Source of the DNA: Bidens hawaiensis
Taxonomy: Eukaryota; Streptophyta; Magnoliopsida; Asterales; Asteraceae
Direction: 5' to 3'
Assembly: GCA_021521415.1 (NCBI GenBank)
Contig: JAIQDT010000834.1
Location: forward strand, 1-64,000
Length of the DNA stretch: 64,000 bases
The first letter of the stretch is position 1; the number at the start of each line of letters is the position of its first letter. The notes below the pieces were generated by a model, which saw only the letters and a program-made list of their open reading frames with translations, had not been told where the DNA came from and made no database searches. A program made the translations under genes and the position numbers. Shown here piece after piece: positions 53,851 through 64,000 of the stretch.

Positions 53851-55191
53851 TTATGGATTGTTAATCTTCATGTTTAAACTTAAACCATTAAGTAACAAGT
53901 AAATATCAACACGAGTAGCATGAGAATCATGACCAGATAATAATCTGAAAGTGGACCCGTTGACCTCAATGCAGCTCTCTCCGGCTATCTTTTTAAGTCG
54001 TTTAAACCGCATACTCTTTCTCAGTCGGGCTGCATCTTCCCACTTGCATACTTCTGCATACTTATTCGCAACCATAACCAAATTAGGGCTCCATCTTGGC
54101 TCCAATTCAAGCAATTTCTTTTGTACTTTCTCCCCAATCCCATCAAAATCACTAGCACTGTGAACACTGCAAGCACCGAGCAAAGCTCTCCACACGGTCG
54201 GATCAGGCTCGATTGGCATTTTCAAAATGAAATTGTACGCTTCTGTGAGATGACCGGCTCGACCCAAAACATCCACCATTGCACCATAGTGAGTTAACCG
54301 CGGCTGAATCCCATAAACATGTTTCATCTCTTTAAAGAATCGGTACCCGTCCTCCACATATCCAGCATGACTACACGCACAAATAACACCAAGAAACGTC
54401 ACGTGGTTCGGTTGGATTGAAGTGTTTTTCATTTCGTTGAAAAGTGAAATGGCATGTCTAGCAACCCCGTGTTGCGCTAACCCTTGAATCATCGCACTCC
54501 AAGTCCACACGTTCCGTTCAGGCGTTTTGTCAAAAACTAAACGCGCATAATTTAAAGCCCCACATTTCGCATACATGTTAACAAGCGCTGTCCCTACCCG
54601 ACAATCGAGCTCCAATTGTTTCATAATTATTTGTGTATGAACACATTTCCCCAATGTTAAGTTCCCTAGCTCTGCACACACCGACAGCATTACCACCAAT
54701 GTAGTACCGTTCGGCTCGATTTTAACATCTCGCATCTTCATAAAAGACTCTACTGATTCGTAAAACCACGAAACACGAAAGAAAGCGGAAATAATAGTGT
54801 TCCAAGAAACAACATTTGTGTATGGCATTTCATCGAACACCTTGCGTGCATCAATAATCTTTTTACAAGAGCCATAGAAATGAATCAGGGTGTTAGGAAC
54901 GTATACGTCAGCATCCAAGCCATGCTTAAAGCAGTCAGCTTGGATTTGTCGGCCTTCTTCAAATGAGGCACAAGCTTTGAATAAAGAAGCGTAAGTAAGC
55001 GCCACGGACTTGATACCTGAACGTTTGAAGATTAAAATGGTTTGTCTCTCGGAATCCCTGTTATTATTTTCTTTTGTGGTGGAGTAATTAGTCCGGCTGA
55101 TGACATTGTTCCATGAGGATGGGTTAGAATGTCCGATCACATAACTTAAGCAACTGAAATGGTTTCTACTACAGAATCGGGATGGTTTCAT
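53851..55191 (-). CDS. PLS-class pentatricopeptide repeat protein with E domain, intronless
   Basis: 446 residues from ATG at 55191; an in-frame TGA lies 10 codons upstream. PPR units are evident: DVYVPNTLIHFYGSCKKIIDARKVFDEMP, NVVSWNTIISAF, RVGTALVNMYAKCGALNYARLVFD, NVWTWSAMIQGLAQHG, HVTFLGVICACSHAGYVEDG. An E domain follows (VWRALLGACSVH, LLELEP, GESCIEV) with a short E+ tail and no DYW. Such proteins bind organelle RNA, often for C-to-U editing with a partner deaminase. The sequence resembles Arabidopsis At2g36730. The N-terminus is shorter than that relative by tens of residues, so the upstream repeats may be lost or the true start may differ. No clear transit peptide can be judged. It is convergent with the transporter gene, stop codons 130 bp apart. 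Confidence 0.87.
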   Translation of the reverse strand: MKPSRFCSRNHFSCLSYVIGHSNPSSWNNVISRTNYSTTKENNNRDSERQTILIFKRSGIKSVALTYASLFKACASFEEGRQIQADCFKHGLDADVYVPNTLIHFYGSCKKIIDARKVFDEMPYTNVVSWNTIISAFFRVSWFYESVESFMKMRDVKIEPNGTTLVVMLSVCAELGNLTLGKCVHTQIIMKQLELDCRVGTALVNMYAKCGALNYARLVFDKTPERNVWTWSAMIQGLAQHGVARHAISLFNEMKNTSIQPNHVTFLGVICACSHAGYVEDGYRFFKEMKHVYGIQPRLTHYGAMVDVLGRAGHLTEAYNFILKMPIEPDPTVWRALLGACSVHSASDFDGIGEKVQKKLLELEPRWSPNLVMVANKYAEVCKWEDAARLRKSMRFKRLKKIAGESCIEVNGSTFRLLSGHDSHATRVDIYLLLNGLSLNMKINNP

Positions 55192-57264
55192 CAATGATAC
55201 CGGGATTCAGGCCTTTTTGCATCATCATCCCTAAATCTCATATCCTCATACGTGTATCTGATGCGCAAGAAATCCAAACACCATTCAAAACTGAAATTCC
55301 AAACCGAACTGACGGTTTGATTTTACTTTTATGTTTTTTTATAAACTCAACTAATATTTCATCTTGGTTTTGCATGTAATGTAAACCTAATTGAACCAAA
55401 TTCCTAATTTTTTTGTTTTTTTACAGTAACTAATTCATAAGAATTTAATAAATATGTAACTTATATATTTTTTTTTATCAAATGTATAATAGTCTATTAT
55501 TTTATGATTAACAAAATTATTTATATTAAATTCATTAATTTTTGCAAACTTTTTTTTTCGGTCTAAAATTTTCCAGCTCAAATCACAAAAACCGAAAAAA
55601 CCGAAACCGAACGGTTTCAAAAACTCCAAAAACCGATGTTTTGGTTTTTGGTTTGGTTTTAACTGAATACTGCATCGAACCACACCACTCACACTCCTAA
55701 GTGTATGAAGAACATCTTTGACATATCATCATGCGGGCCATATAAGAAGGTTTTATTGCTCGTACAATTTAACTAAAAAAAGTCGTACCGGTTAAAGTTG
55801 TCAGTCGTGCGTGTATAAATACTAAATAGTACGTTAGTAGTGTACGTATAGCTATTACTGAGCTGTACAATATATTGAACCAAGTAAACGTTGTAGATCA
55901 TTTATATATTTACATTTTTAATGCGGTTGAACTTTATACTTTTTTATTTTTTACTTGAATCGATTTAGAAAATGGTGTGTAGTAAATAAACATACATCAA
56001 ATGTCTACAAATACTAAAATAGCATCATGTAGATATAGGGGATGTTTGTTTTTCCTCAAAAGCTCTTCCAGACCACTTTTGTCTGTGCCGCACAGATCAC
56101 GCGCAGACGTTGTGGTCTGCAGTGTGTTTGTTTTTCCGAAGACATTTCATTAAAAAACTCTTCGCGCCCTCTTCTCCTAGAAGTGTTGTTCTTGTTACTT
56201 CTCACCTCTTCTCACCCTCTTTTTTCCTTCATTTCCTTCATCAGACTTCAACCAAAGCCAAACCCTAATCATCTCCAACCTTTCACTCCACACCCCACTC
56301 CTCCACAGCCGCAACCCCGCCGGCGGCCTCCACTCCACCGCCGCACTCCTCTCTTCTCTCTAATCCGCCGGCGTTTGGGTTGCGGCTGCGGCTGCGGCGG
56401 CCGGTGGTGGATCCGGTACTTCTCTGGCGGCGGAAGAATTTGGTCGTTGTTGCCGCTCCGAGAAGGTGACACCGATCCAAAGGATTGCAACCGGGTCCGG
56501 TCGGAATACTGAAGATTGGCCGATTGAATTGAATCCTATAGTTGGAATTCAAGTTGCACCTACTTTACCCTTTGCATCATCACAGTAGTTATTTGATTAT
56601 TTTTTACATTGTTATATATATTATAATTTTTAAATTAACATGTCAATACAGTTGTTTGATGATGTATGATAATTAGAGGCTGCAATTTACAGCACAAGTT
56701 ATATATATATTATTTTGATGTTTTAACTATTATTTAAATTTTAATATTAAAGACCTTTTTTATTTAAGTTTCAATCAATTTAAATTTCAGTTTTTTTTGC
56801 AGTTTGCAGATGTTAAAAAACAAACAGTCTTTTTATTGCACACTGCAGAGGTTTAGTCCACCTTTTCTACTACAGATGTTTGCAGATGTGGTCCGCAGAC
56901 AGCAGACATTTTACCACTGAAAAAACAAACAGCACCATAGGGCATAGTCATAAACCAAACTTGAGGTCCGGACGACGAGGGTTTTAGCTTGGTTCAAGTA
57001 TGTGAGGTTTTTTAATATAATAATAGCAGGCCGTATAATATTTAATTTTTTAACAATATACCACCTTTGAAAATTTAGAGAAAAAACAGATAAGTCTAAG
57101 AAGAAAATTAAATAACGTCTTTGACAAAGCCTTTAATCCCATGGTAAATATGCAACTAATCAAACAAAAAATGGGGAACCAAGAGTCACCGACGTTGTAT
57201 GAATAGACTTAAAAGCTACAAAATAAATATCCAAAATGTTACCAAAATCTGTCTAAAACCAGCC
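55192..57264. other. Intergenic region between the PPR and P5A-ATPase genes
   Basis: No gene of its own is supported. It holds the promoter side of the PPR gene, AT-rich DNA, the MITE-like element 56038-56936, and the presumed 3' UTR of the ATPase gene (about 57100-57264). Confidence 0.65.
56038..56936. mobile_element. MITE-like element with an exon-like GC-rich core
   Basis: The ends are imperfect inverted repeats (GGGGATGTTTGTTTTTC on the left, and GGTGCTGTTTGTTTTTTC as reverse complement of the right). ATA follows and precedes as a possible 3-bp target duplication. Subterminal GTGGTCTGCAGTGTG-type words recur inverted near both ends. The core (about 56160-56590) is GC-rich. One frame reads through an alanine-rich part to SGRNTEDWPIELNPIVGIQ and stops at 56585-56587. 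This could be a captured gene fragment or chance. No transposase is present. Confidence 0.6.
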
Positions 57265-60200
57265 TCAATCAGACTTTTGCTTGCTACCAACTACTAACTT
57301 TGCCTTTTTCATAGTCGGCATTTTACCAGGAAAAGCCCACCTCAAGAACCTTTCCCACGTATAGCACGTTAAGAACATCAACACTGCCCATATCAAAAGC
57401 TTGTCACGCAACTCCGTTGGCAAAGGCACCAGTTTCAACCAATCGTTTAAATCACGAAACATATCAGAAGTAATCACGGTGAAGAACGCGACCGCACCAA
57501 AAAGTGCAATCTTAAACGGCTTGTTTTCCGATATACTCTGGTTAAAAGGATGACCCATGTAGTTAACCGCAAAGGTAGCTACTTGGATCATCATACTGAC
57601 CATGTAGGACACCGTGTTCACCAAGTTACTCTCAAATTCGGAATCAGGTTCGATGCATTCATCTGGCATGTGTTTCTCTGCTTCCTTCACTGATGAAATC
57701 AAGAAAAGGATGTGGACAGCAAACTGGCCGAGCAGAGATAAAAAGACGTAAAAGCAGAAAACGTTCGGGTGGGGCCGCTCAGCGGAGAGTGTCGGCAGTG
57801 GCCGGGCGTGTGAGATGAATAAGAAAAAGGCAGCGGTGAATACGCCACTAATGGTGGCCTGAACGTCTCCTAGTTTAACACCGTCTAAGTACATGACACT
57901 CAACACGTACGCTGTTGCAAGGCAGTTAAGTCCAAGAATCTTGAACATTTGCAGGGTGGTGACCAGAGTGCTCCTACCCTGGCGGATAATGTCGATGGTT
58001 GGGGAGACGGATGCGTGCTTGGCAGTGAAAGGTGACGCCATTGATGCATCACCAAGTTTGACTATAGGAGCTGACCGACCATCATCGCCTTCGTTTAACT
58101 CATCCATCATTTTCTTTAGCTTCTGCCTTTGAACCTCTGCTGGTGTGAGGTGGCGATTATTGGCAGCAGGGGTGATGCTGCTTGAACTTGGTTCAGTAAC
58201 GGACTTGGGCTTCTTCGGCTTTGAGGGCTTTGTTTCTGATGAAGACTTTGTTTCTGACGAGGGCTTGTCCCCAGGACTTGGTGGCGGTATTGCATTCAGT
58301 AAAGCTACCCCTACATGCGCCTGAAAATACGTTAACATGTTAATTATCATATTATTACATTAAGAGAATAAAACTTTGAACAAAAATGATTAAGGGGATG
58401 TGTACGCGTCACCTGCTTCAAAGCTCCAACATCATTAGTGCCATCACCACACATCAATGTTATCCTTCCAGATGATTTAAGAGTGGTCATTATAAGTTCT
58501 TTTTGTTCTGGTGCCACCCTAGCAAACACCTAATAATTTAATTTTGTTAGTGTGACACTGTTAAAAATCATGTTCATAACGTTATGAAGAGTTACAACCT
58601 TAACATATGGAATCACACTGGCAACAGCAGAGGTCTGAAGCAACATTTCAAAGCAATCACCTCCAATACAAAGATCATGGCTTTCACTTAAAGCCTCAAC
58701 CACTTCTTCACTGCAAATAACACGACCAACAAACGTCTTAGAAATATTTAAAAATATATACATTATTTTAGAGGCGACATAAATTACCTGTAGGTCAGGA
58801 TCTCCTTTTCATCAGGTGAAACCCACTCAAACTGTTTCTTGTTTTTTGTTGGGACAAGAATTAATGCTGGTTTTGATATAATAATAACTTGGCGTGCAAC
58901 ATGGCAAGCCGTCAATGCTTGATCACCAGTAATCATCACCTAAAACACAGAAAATTAACATCAATATTGTAATAATAAGCATTATGCAAACTTAATAGTT
59001 CTGTAGTAGAGCTAAAATTCTGTTACACGATTAAAATAATAAATAAAGGAAACTAAATTCGTGCCACTCACCAGATCATGTGACGACTTTTTTAACTCAA
59101 GCAAGACACTGGCAGAATCTCCTCTGATGGGGCAATTAAATACCTAAATTTTGTCCGATAATGGCAAATATGTTAAGGAAAGCATATTGCTAATACATGT
59201 AGCATTATAGAAATATGCAAAGTATGAAACAATTTTAGTGAATGAATACTAGATGTATATTTTCATACCGCAAAACCTGCAAAGGTGAGCCCAGTTTCCA
59301 CTACCTCCCTGTCCAAGTTTCTAGCTTCACTTACCTATAACCATTTAACAAAAAGCAAACAATTTTGTGAAACAAGCATAATGTTGATCCATATGTGTAT
59401 ATATAATTATATGTGTGTATATGTGTGTGCAAATGTATGTATATTAGTATATATGAATGTATGCATGTGTATGAATGTATGTATACATACCGTCATATCA
59501 GGAAGAGGTTTATAAGCTAAAGCCAGAACACGGGACCCTTGACGTGTGTATCTCTTATAGGTGCTTACAAAAAACACAGGTACATCATTTAATCTTTCTT
59601 GAATGGTTTCTGGTGCGCCCTGAAATTATAACAAGTCGCATGAGATATAACCAAATGAGTAAAATGATTGCACACAATGGGAAGTACAACTTGGTCAATG
59701 TTGACCTTTGACATATACCTTTACAAATGCATAAAATTGCTCTTCTGTACGAACCACAACTGCCATTCTTTTCAAGTAGGATGCGAAGTGATGCCTCTGA
59801 ACAATTTGGACAGCACTGCCACCTCCCCTGCAAATAATAGGAAAAAATGTGTTACAAGTTTCTAGAAGTTCCTTGAAAAAAATGTTTAACAAGTTTCTAC
59901 AAACTAAATGCATGACGTACTTCTTAGGCATGGCTTTCTCATCAGATTTATAAGTCCAATCTATCCCCTTTATTGCAGCCTTCTCAAGAGGATCACCAAC
60001 CTACAAGCAATAATATCATTATATAAGTACGTTTTCATTAAGTTTCATGTTAGTATATTCCAGTTTCAGTAAAACCAGAAACAAGAAAATCTATAGAACA
60101 AAGATAAAACAACAAAAGAAAATACCAGCTTATTGTCTACAAAAACCAATGCATGGCATGTAGCAAGAATTTCCAAAGTGCGAGTTGGCACTTTTTTAGT

Positions 60201-63200
60201 ATCTGTTTGTAAATCAATATCATCACTCAAACCACCAACTCCAGAGAACTCCATGTCATCAGATGTCAGTGTTCCCGTCTTGTCAAAACAGCATATATCA
60301 ACCTGCAGAATAACCATATAAGAAATGATAAAATTCTAAACAATGTTTTCTTCTTTTTCTGATTATCTATTTATACTATACCGACCGGATTAAATCAATA
60401 AATTATAAATTAGAATGAATTGACTGAGCGAGGGGTCTATGTTTTATGGTTTAATGGATATCTTTAGATCATGATTCCATCCATTTAGACTATGATTCCA
60501 TATCAGAAGAATTCTCAAATTGCTTTATAGGCCAGTTTTAGAGTTAATAAAAAAACCCCTTATCCTATCTATCTATTCTATTAAAAATAGAAATAGATAA
60601 CGAATTTTTTTATAGTTGATTAAAGAAATCAAACATTTAAACTCAAATAACACATAACTAAAGTAGATTTGCACACCTTTCCAGCAAACGGTATTCGAAA
60701 TGGTTCTGTGCAAAATATACCGCGCCGTGCTAGTGCAATCAAAGATGTATTAACAGCTATAGACAACTCCATTGGCAGCTCAGGGGGGATCACTGAAGTT
60801 ATAATTAAAGAACAGCTCAAAAGAAGCTTGTATCTACTCCGGTTTGGATCCTCAAGGCCCTATATCAATTAAAACTTTATTATACATAATTAACTTATAA
60901 GCTACAAAATTTTGAAAAAGAAATAGTGACCACAAGTTTAGTGTACCTTTTTAAGTACGTAACCAGCTGCTATAATGGCAAAAACAACTAAAAACAAGAT
61001 AAAAAGTCCACTCTCCCAGCTGTTAGCAGTAACCTGAAAAACATATTTTCAATTAAACAACAGTAAAAGAGAAACAACAGGAAAATGTAAAGTGTCGATA
61101 ATAATGACGGACTTACCCTCTCGGTTGAAAACAAAATGGTTCTCATTAGTTTCCCTTGTGTTGTTTCAAACCCAGTTCTTAAAACAATTGCTAAACAGCC
61201 ACCATCAGGAGTTTTCATATGAAAGGTCTGAAGCAATGAACAAAAGAAATACATTTAACTATTAACTGCACAATAAAACTTTTTAACAGCATTGAATGTA
61301 TCATTGGGGCATTATGTACAACCTTATCAGGAGTATGCTGCAATATCTTTGTTCCACCAAAAAGAATATGGTTTTTATCCCGTTTAGAAGACAGGCGCTC
61401 TTCTGGTCCTCTGCCCGTGATTGACACCTGTCCAACAACCATATATTTGTACGTTTGTTTTAAAAGGGTAAACCAAGTAATGATTACTAAAGTTTAAAAA
61501 AATGGAAGTAAAATGTAGGCCTGTAAACGAACCGAACATCCAGTGAACAGTTCATGAACCATTCAGTGGAAAGTTTATTTAAAAAATGAACGAACATGAA
61601 CAAAAAATTTAGCTCATTTAGTTAAAGAACGAACGTGAACATGCTTCTTGTTCGTAACGTTCGTTCGTTTACGCTCTTTTGGTCTCGTTAGTTTACGTTT
61701 GTTAAAGTCCGTTCATTTACATTAACAGTTTTGATAACTTTTTAGGCCCAACATATGGTTCTTCGCATTACTTTTAGCCAGTTTTAACATAATTATGCCC
61801 ATTCATCTATGTTCAGTTATGTTCATTCGTTTAAAATGTTAACAAACAAACATAAACGAACATAAACATTTTAAATGGTTTGTTCAGTTAAAGTTAATGA
61901 AACAAACACGAACATGCTCCGTTCAGTTCGTTTACAAGTCTAGTAAACTGAGAGAAAAAAAAAGTAACCACCTTCCATTGTGGAGTTGACTCGCCTGTGA
62001 GAATAGCCTCGTTTACAATAGCAGTCCCTGCTAAAATAAGCATATCTGCAGGAACAGACTTTTCCTCACCATCTTGACCAGCAGCACGACCAACTGACAC
62101 AACATCACCAGGCAGAAGATCGGTCCCTGCTACCTTTGTCCACCTGTAATAGAAAAAAGTCAAAGTAAGGCAACAGCTTATAGACATGAATCCAATGTGG
62201 CAATGTCAACAACAAAAGATAGCATAATATACTTACTTTCCACAACGATACGCCATTAGCATCTGGGAATCTACTCTTACACGCCTCAACTCTGATAAAG
62301 TCTTTAACCGACTTTTCGCCATTGTTGACTCAAACATAAACAGCATAAAGAGCGTGAACAGGCTGTAATACCAATATTCATCTAGACACCAAAGTCCCAC
62401 ACAGAAGACCTACAGATCAAATAGAACAATAACTGTTTACTTATGAAAAAAGAAGACAACACATAAAGCTATATTCTTTAAAATCTGTTTCTTAATATTG
62501 AACCTGAAAGACAAAGAAAGGCTCCATGCAGTTCTCTTTCATCAATTTCTGGAATGTTGGCTGGGGATACTCGAATCTACATAGATGTCAAAAATTTTGA
62601 ATAAGGTAACAGTAATACAAGTGAGTTAAAACAAGACTGCAAAATCAAATGATAAAAGTGGGCTTGCAGTAAGTAATGAAACTTACACATTGCGACCCCA
62701 CTTCTCAGAAGCAACTTGAACTTTAGCTTCAGTACCATGTCCAGTGCTTTTGAGATAGTACCCAAAAGTTTCCTTGGATGGATACGGAAGCTTAAAGAAA
62801 GTTTTCTTCTCATTTGAATAAATGAAACACTGCTTTCGGAAATCAAAATATATCTCATCCGTCGAAGAGCCTGCCAGCTGGCGAAACAAATATATATTGA
62901 TGTCAAAACATGATGCATTTAAATTCAGCCAAAAAGATGAATTTGACATGTAAAATGCTTACAACCTTCCGGAAATGTAATGGTATAACTTCTTTAGAGC
63001 CACAAAATTTGGCTGGAGTGATTTTACACGCATTAGCATGCTGAATATCTTTAACCTAGACAAATGAATTACAATAACACGCTACATCAAACCAATACCA
63101 TGATTGAATATGTCAGTCATATAACAATATAAACAATCAGTTCAGAATACAACTAACCTTTGAATACTGAACGAAGCATTTAAAATCGACCGACCATACT

Positions 63201-63406
63201 GTAAAAAGGAACACCAATATATGGACAGCTACCAGCCCACCAAGAATAATAAAAGCATCCAGAAAATCAAAACTTGGTAAAACAACAATCATCCATGTAG
63301 CATAGAGTATCGCAAACGGCCACGTATCAAGTCGCCACACCCAGTGCCTCTTCTTCAGCAAATCAACAGTATCCACCACTTTCCCATTAACATTAAACCT
63401 ACTCAT
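57265..63406 (-). CDS. PDR2: P5A-type cation ATPase (PDR2/MIA type), 20 coding exons, 1167 residues
   Basis: Exons (high to low): 63406-63158, 63055-62966, 62877-62687, 62576-62504, 62409-62237, 62143-61972, 61427-61323, 61227-61117, 61033-60947, 60859-60677, 60302-60126, 60000-59921, 59827-59719, 59619-59491, 59334-59269, 59143-59072, 58939-58788, 58710-58599, 58529-58413, 58320-57265. All introns are GT/AG and the total is 3504 bp, divisible by three. Motifs: actuator TGES, P5A signature PPELPMELS, phosphorylation site [13 protein letters not shown]-binding [12 protein letters not shown], hinge [12 protein letters not shown], hydrophobic C-terminal segments and a KQKSD tail. P5A pumps sit in the endoplasmic reticulum. 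Yeast Spf1 dislocates misplaced membrane helices, and Arabidopsis PDR2/MIA acts in phosphate-starvation root response and male fertility. The Arabidopsis protein has a similar length. No defect was found. Confidence 0.95.
59397..59490. repeat. TATG/TGTA-rich tract in a P5A-ATPase intron
   Basis: Irregular ATATGTGTGTATATG-like repeats fill the donor side of the intron between exons 14 and 15. The donor GTATGTATAC is itself part of the tract. Confidence 0.7.
61516..61943. mobile_element. MITE-like element in the P5A-ATPase gene, intron 61428-61971
   Basis: The ends are inverted repeats GCCTGTAAACGAACCGAAC and (reverse complement of the right) GACTTGTAAACGAACTGAAC. TAG on both sides is a possible 3-bp target duplication (61516-61518, 61941-61943). 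The interior is full of GAACGAAC/GTTCGTTC words in both orientations, which would fold on itself. No coding sequence. It lies about 30 bp from exon 6. Confidence 0.7.
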
Positions 63407-63419
63407 ATCTCTCCCCCTT

Positions 63420-63697
63420 CTAACTCAAAACTCAAATGAATTGCCCCCTGAACAATTAAATAAGTCAATTAAAAAACCGTAACACAGCCATATGTTATCC
63501 TTATAAAAGATATATATGTAAACAGTTTTGAGTTCAAATTCTGATCTGGTAACAATCAATTGCCCCTTGAACAAGTAAACAATCAAATAAGTCAATGAAA
63601 ACCCTAACACATGTATTTTAATTATAACCACAATTAACATCGTTTCTCGGAATTAAAATTAAAAATTGAAAGTGAAAGCTGATCGGAACTGGCTTAC
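63420..63697 (-). other. Possible 5' UTR intron of the P5A-ATPase gene
   Basis: A donor-like GTAAGC on the minus strand at 63697 and acceptor candidates (TTCAG at 63450, AGAAG at 63421) lie 15-45 bp before the ATG. Transcript data would settle which acceptor is used. Confidence 0.4.
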
Positions 63698-64000
63698 TGA
63701 AGGCAGAGATCTGGTGGAAGACGCGATCGGAGGGAAAATAACAAAGAAAGAAAGAAGCGTTGCAAAACAACAAAAACACAACACAAGTTATTTATTATGT
63801 TATATTGAACTCAGGTTTGTGAAGTTGTAACATGGCTGCTACTTTTTTAGTTTCTTAAGAGTCTTTCAAACTTGCTAAAGCATTTTGTGTGTTTGTAAAA
63901 TTTCATTTTATCAATTCAGGTCTTATCGTGTTTAATATGTTAGAAAACGATGTGTTTTGACGCAAGTATCAGACATGAATGCGACTCATTTAATTAGTTT
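63698..64000. other. Presumed promoter and first 5' UTR exon of the P5A-ATPase gene
   Basis: The stretch next to the donor (63698-63765) is purine/pyrimidine-mixed and lacks a reading frame, as a 5' UTR would. Beyond it lies AT-rich DNA (a TTATTTATTATG block near 63788) that could be the core promoter. No further gene is seen. Confidence 0.45.

Overview
This is nuclear DNA of a flowering plant. The introns, pentatricopeptide and P5A-ATPase genes, and Ty1/copia and Ty3/gypsy elements with tRNA-iMet-type primer sites all point to a eudicot. Element families of this look suggest Asteraceae, but that part is inference. Roughly the first 50.4 kb is mobile-element DNA. The last 13 kb holds three host genes.

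Element layout, left to right. (E1) 1-3637, minus: 5' part of a Ty3/gypsy element with a decayed gag and a 2.3 kb LTR; it runs off the left edge. (E2) 6058-18570, minus: complete, young, Tat-like Ty3/gypsy element with an intact 1820-residue Gag-Pol. On the opposite strand, between pol and the 3' LTR, it carries a seven-exon gene with its own TATA box. (E3) 19074-27219, minus: complete Ty1/copia element, TSD TATGC, Gag and Pol split by a frame change at the protease. (E4) 29477-36503, minus: gag-only Ty3/gypsy element, TSD GTTGC, inserted in the integrase region of an older copia element (remnants 29410-29476 and 36504-38990). 39259-44743, plus: a decayed spliced gene of unknown function with acidic and coiled-coil parts, followed by LTR-like fragments in opposite orientation (44745-46135). 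(E5) 47485-50350, minus: short chimeric gypsy element, TSD GTATG, containing a head-to-tail LTR-LTR junction of a second family.

Host genes: an AVT1-type amino-acid transporter (50821-53720, plus, 3 exons), a PLS/E-class PPR protein (53851-55191, minus, one exon, convergent with the transporter), and a full-length P5A-type ATPase of the PDR2/MIA type (57265-63406, minus, 20 coding exons, 1167 residues). A MITE-like element lies upstream of the PPR gene and downstream of the ATPase gene. Another sits in an intron of the ATPase gene.

The most unusual items are the antisense spliced gene inside E2, the G-box and palindrome array in the E4 LTR, the chimeric structure of E5, and the unknown decayed gene at 39-45 kb. 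Exon coordinates come from reading GT/AG sites and frame continuity by eye; none was checked by alignment or transcript data.
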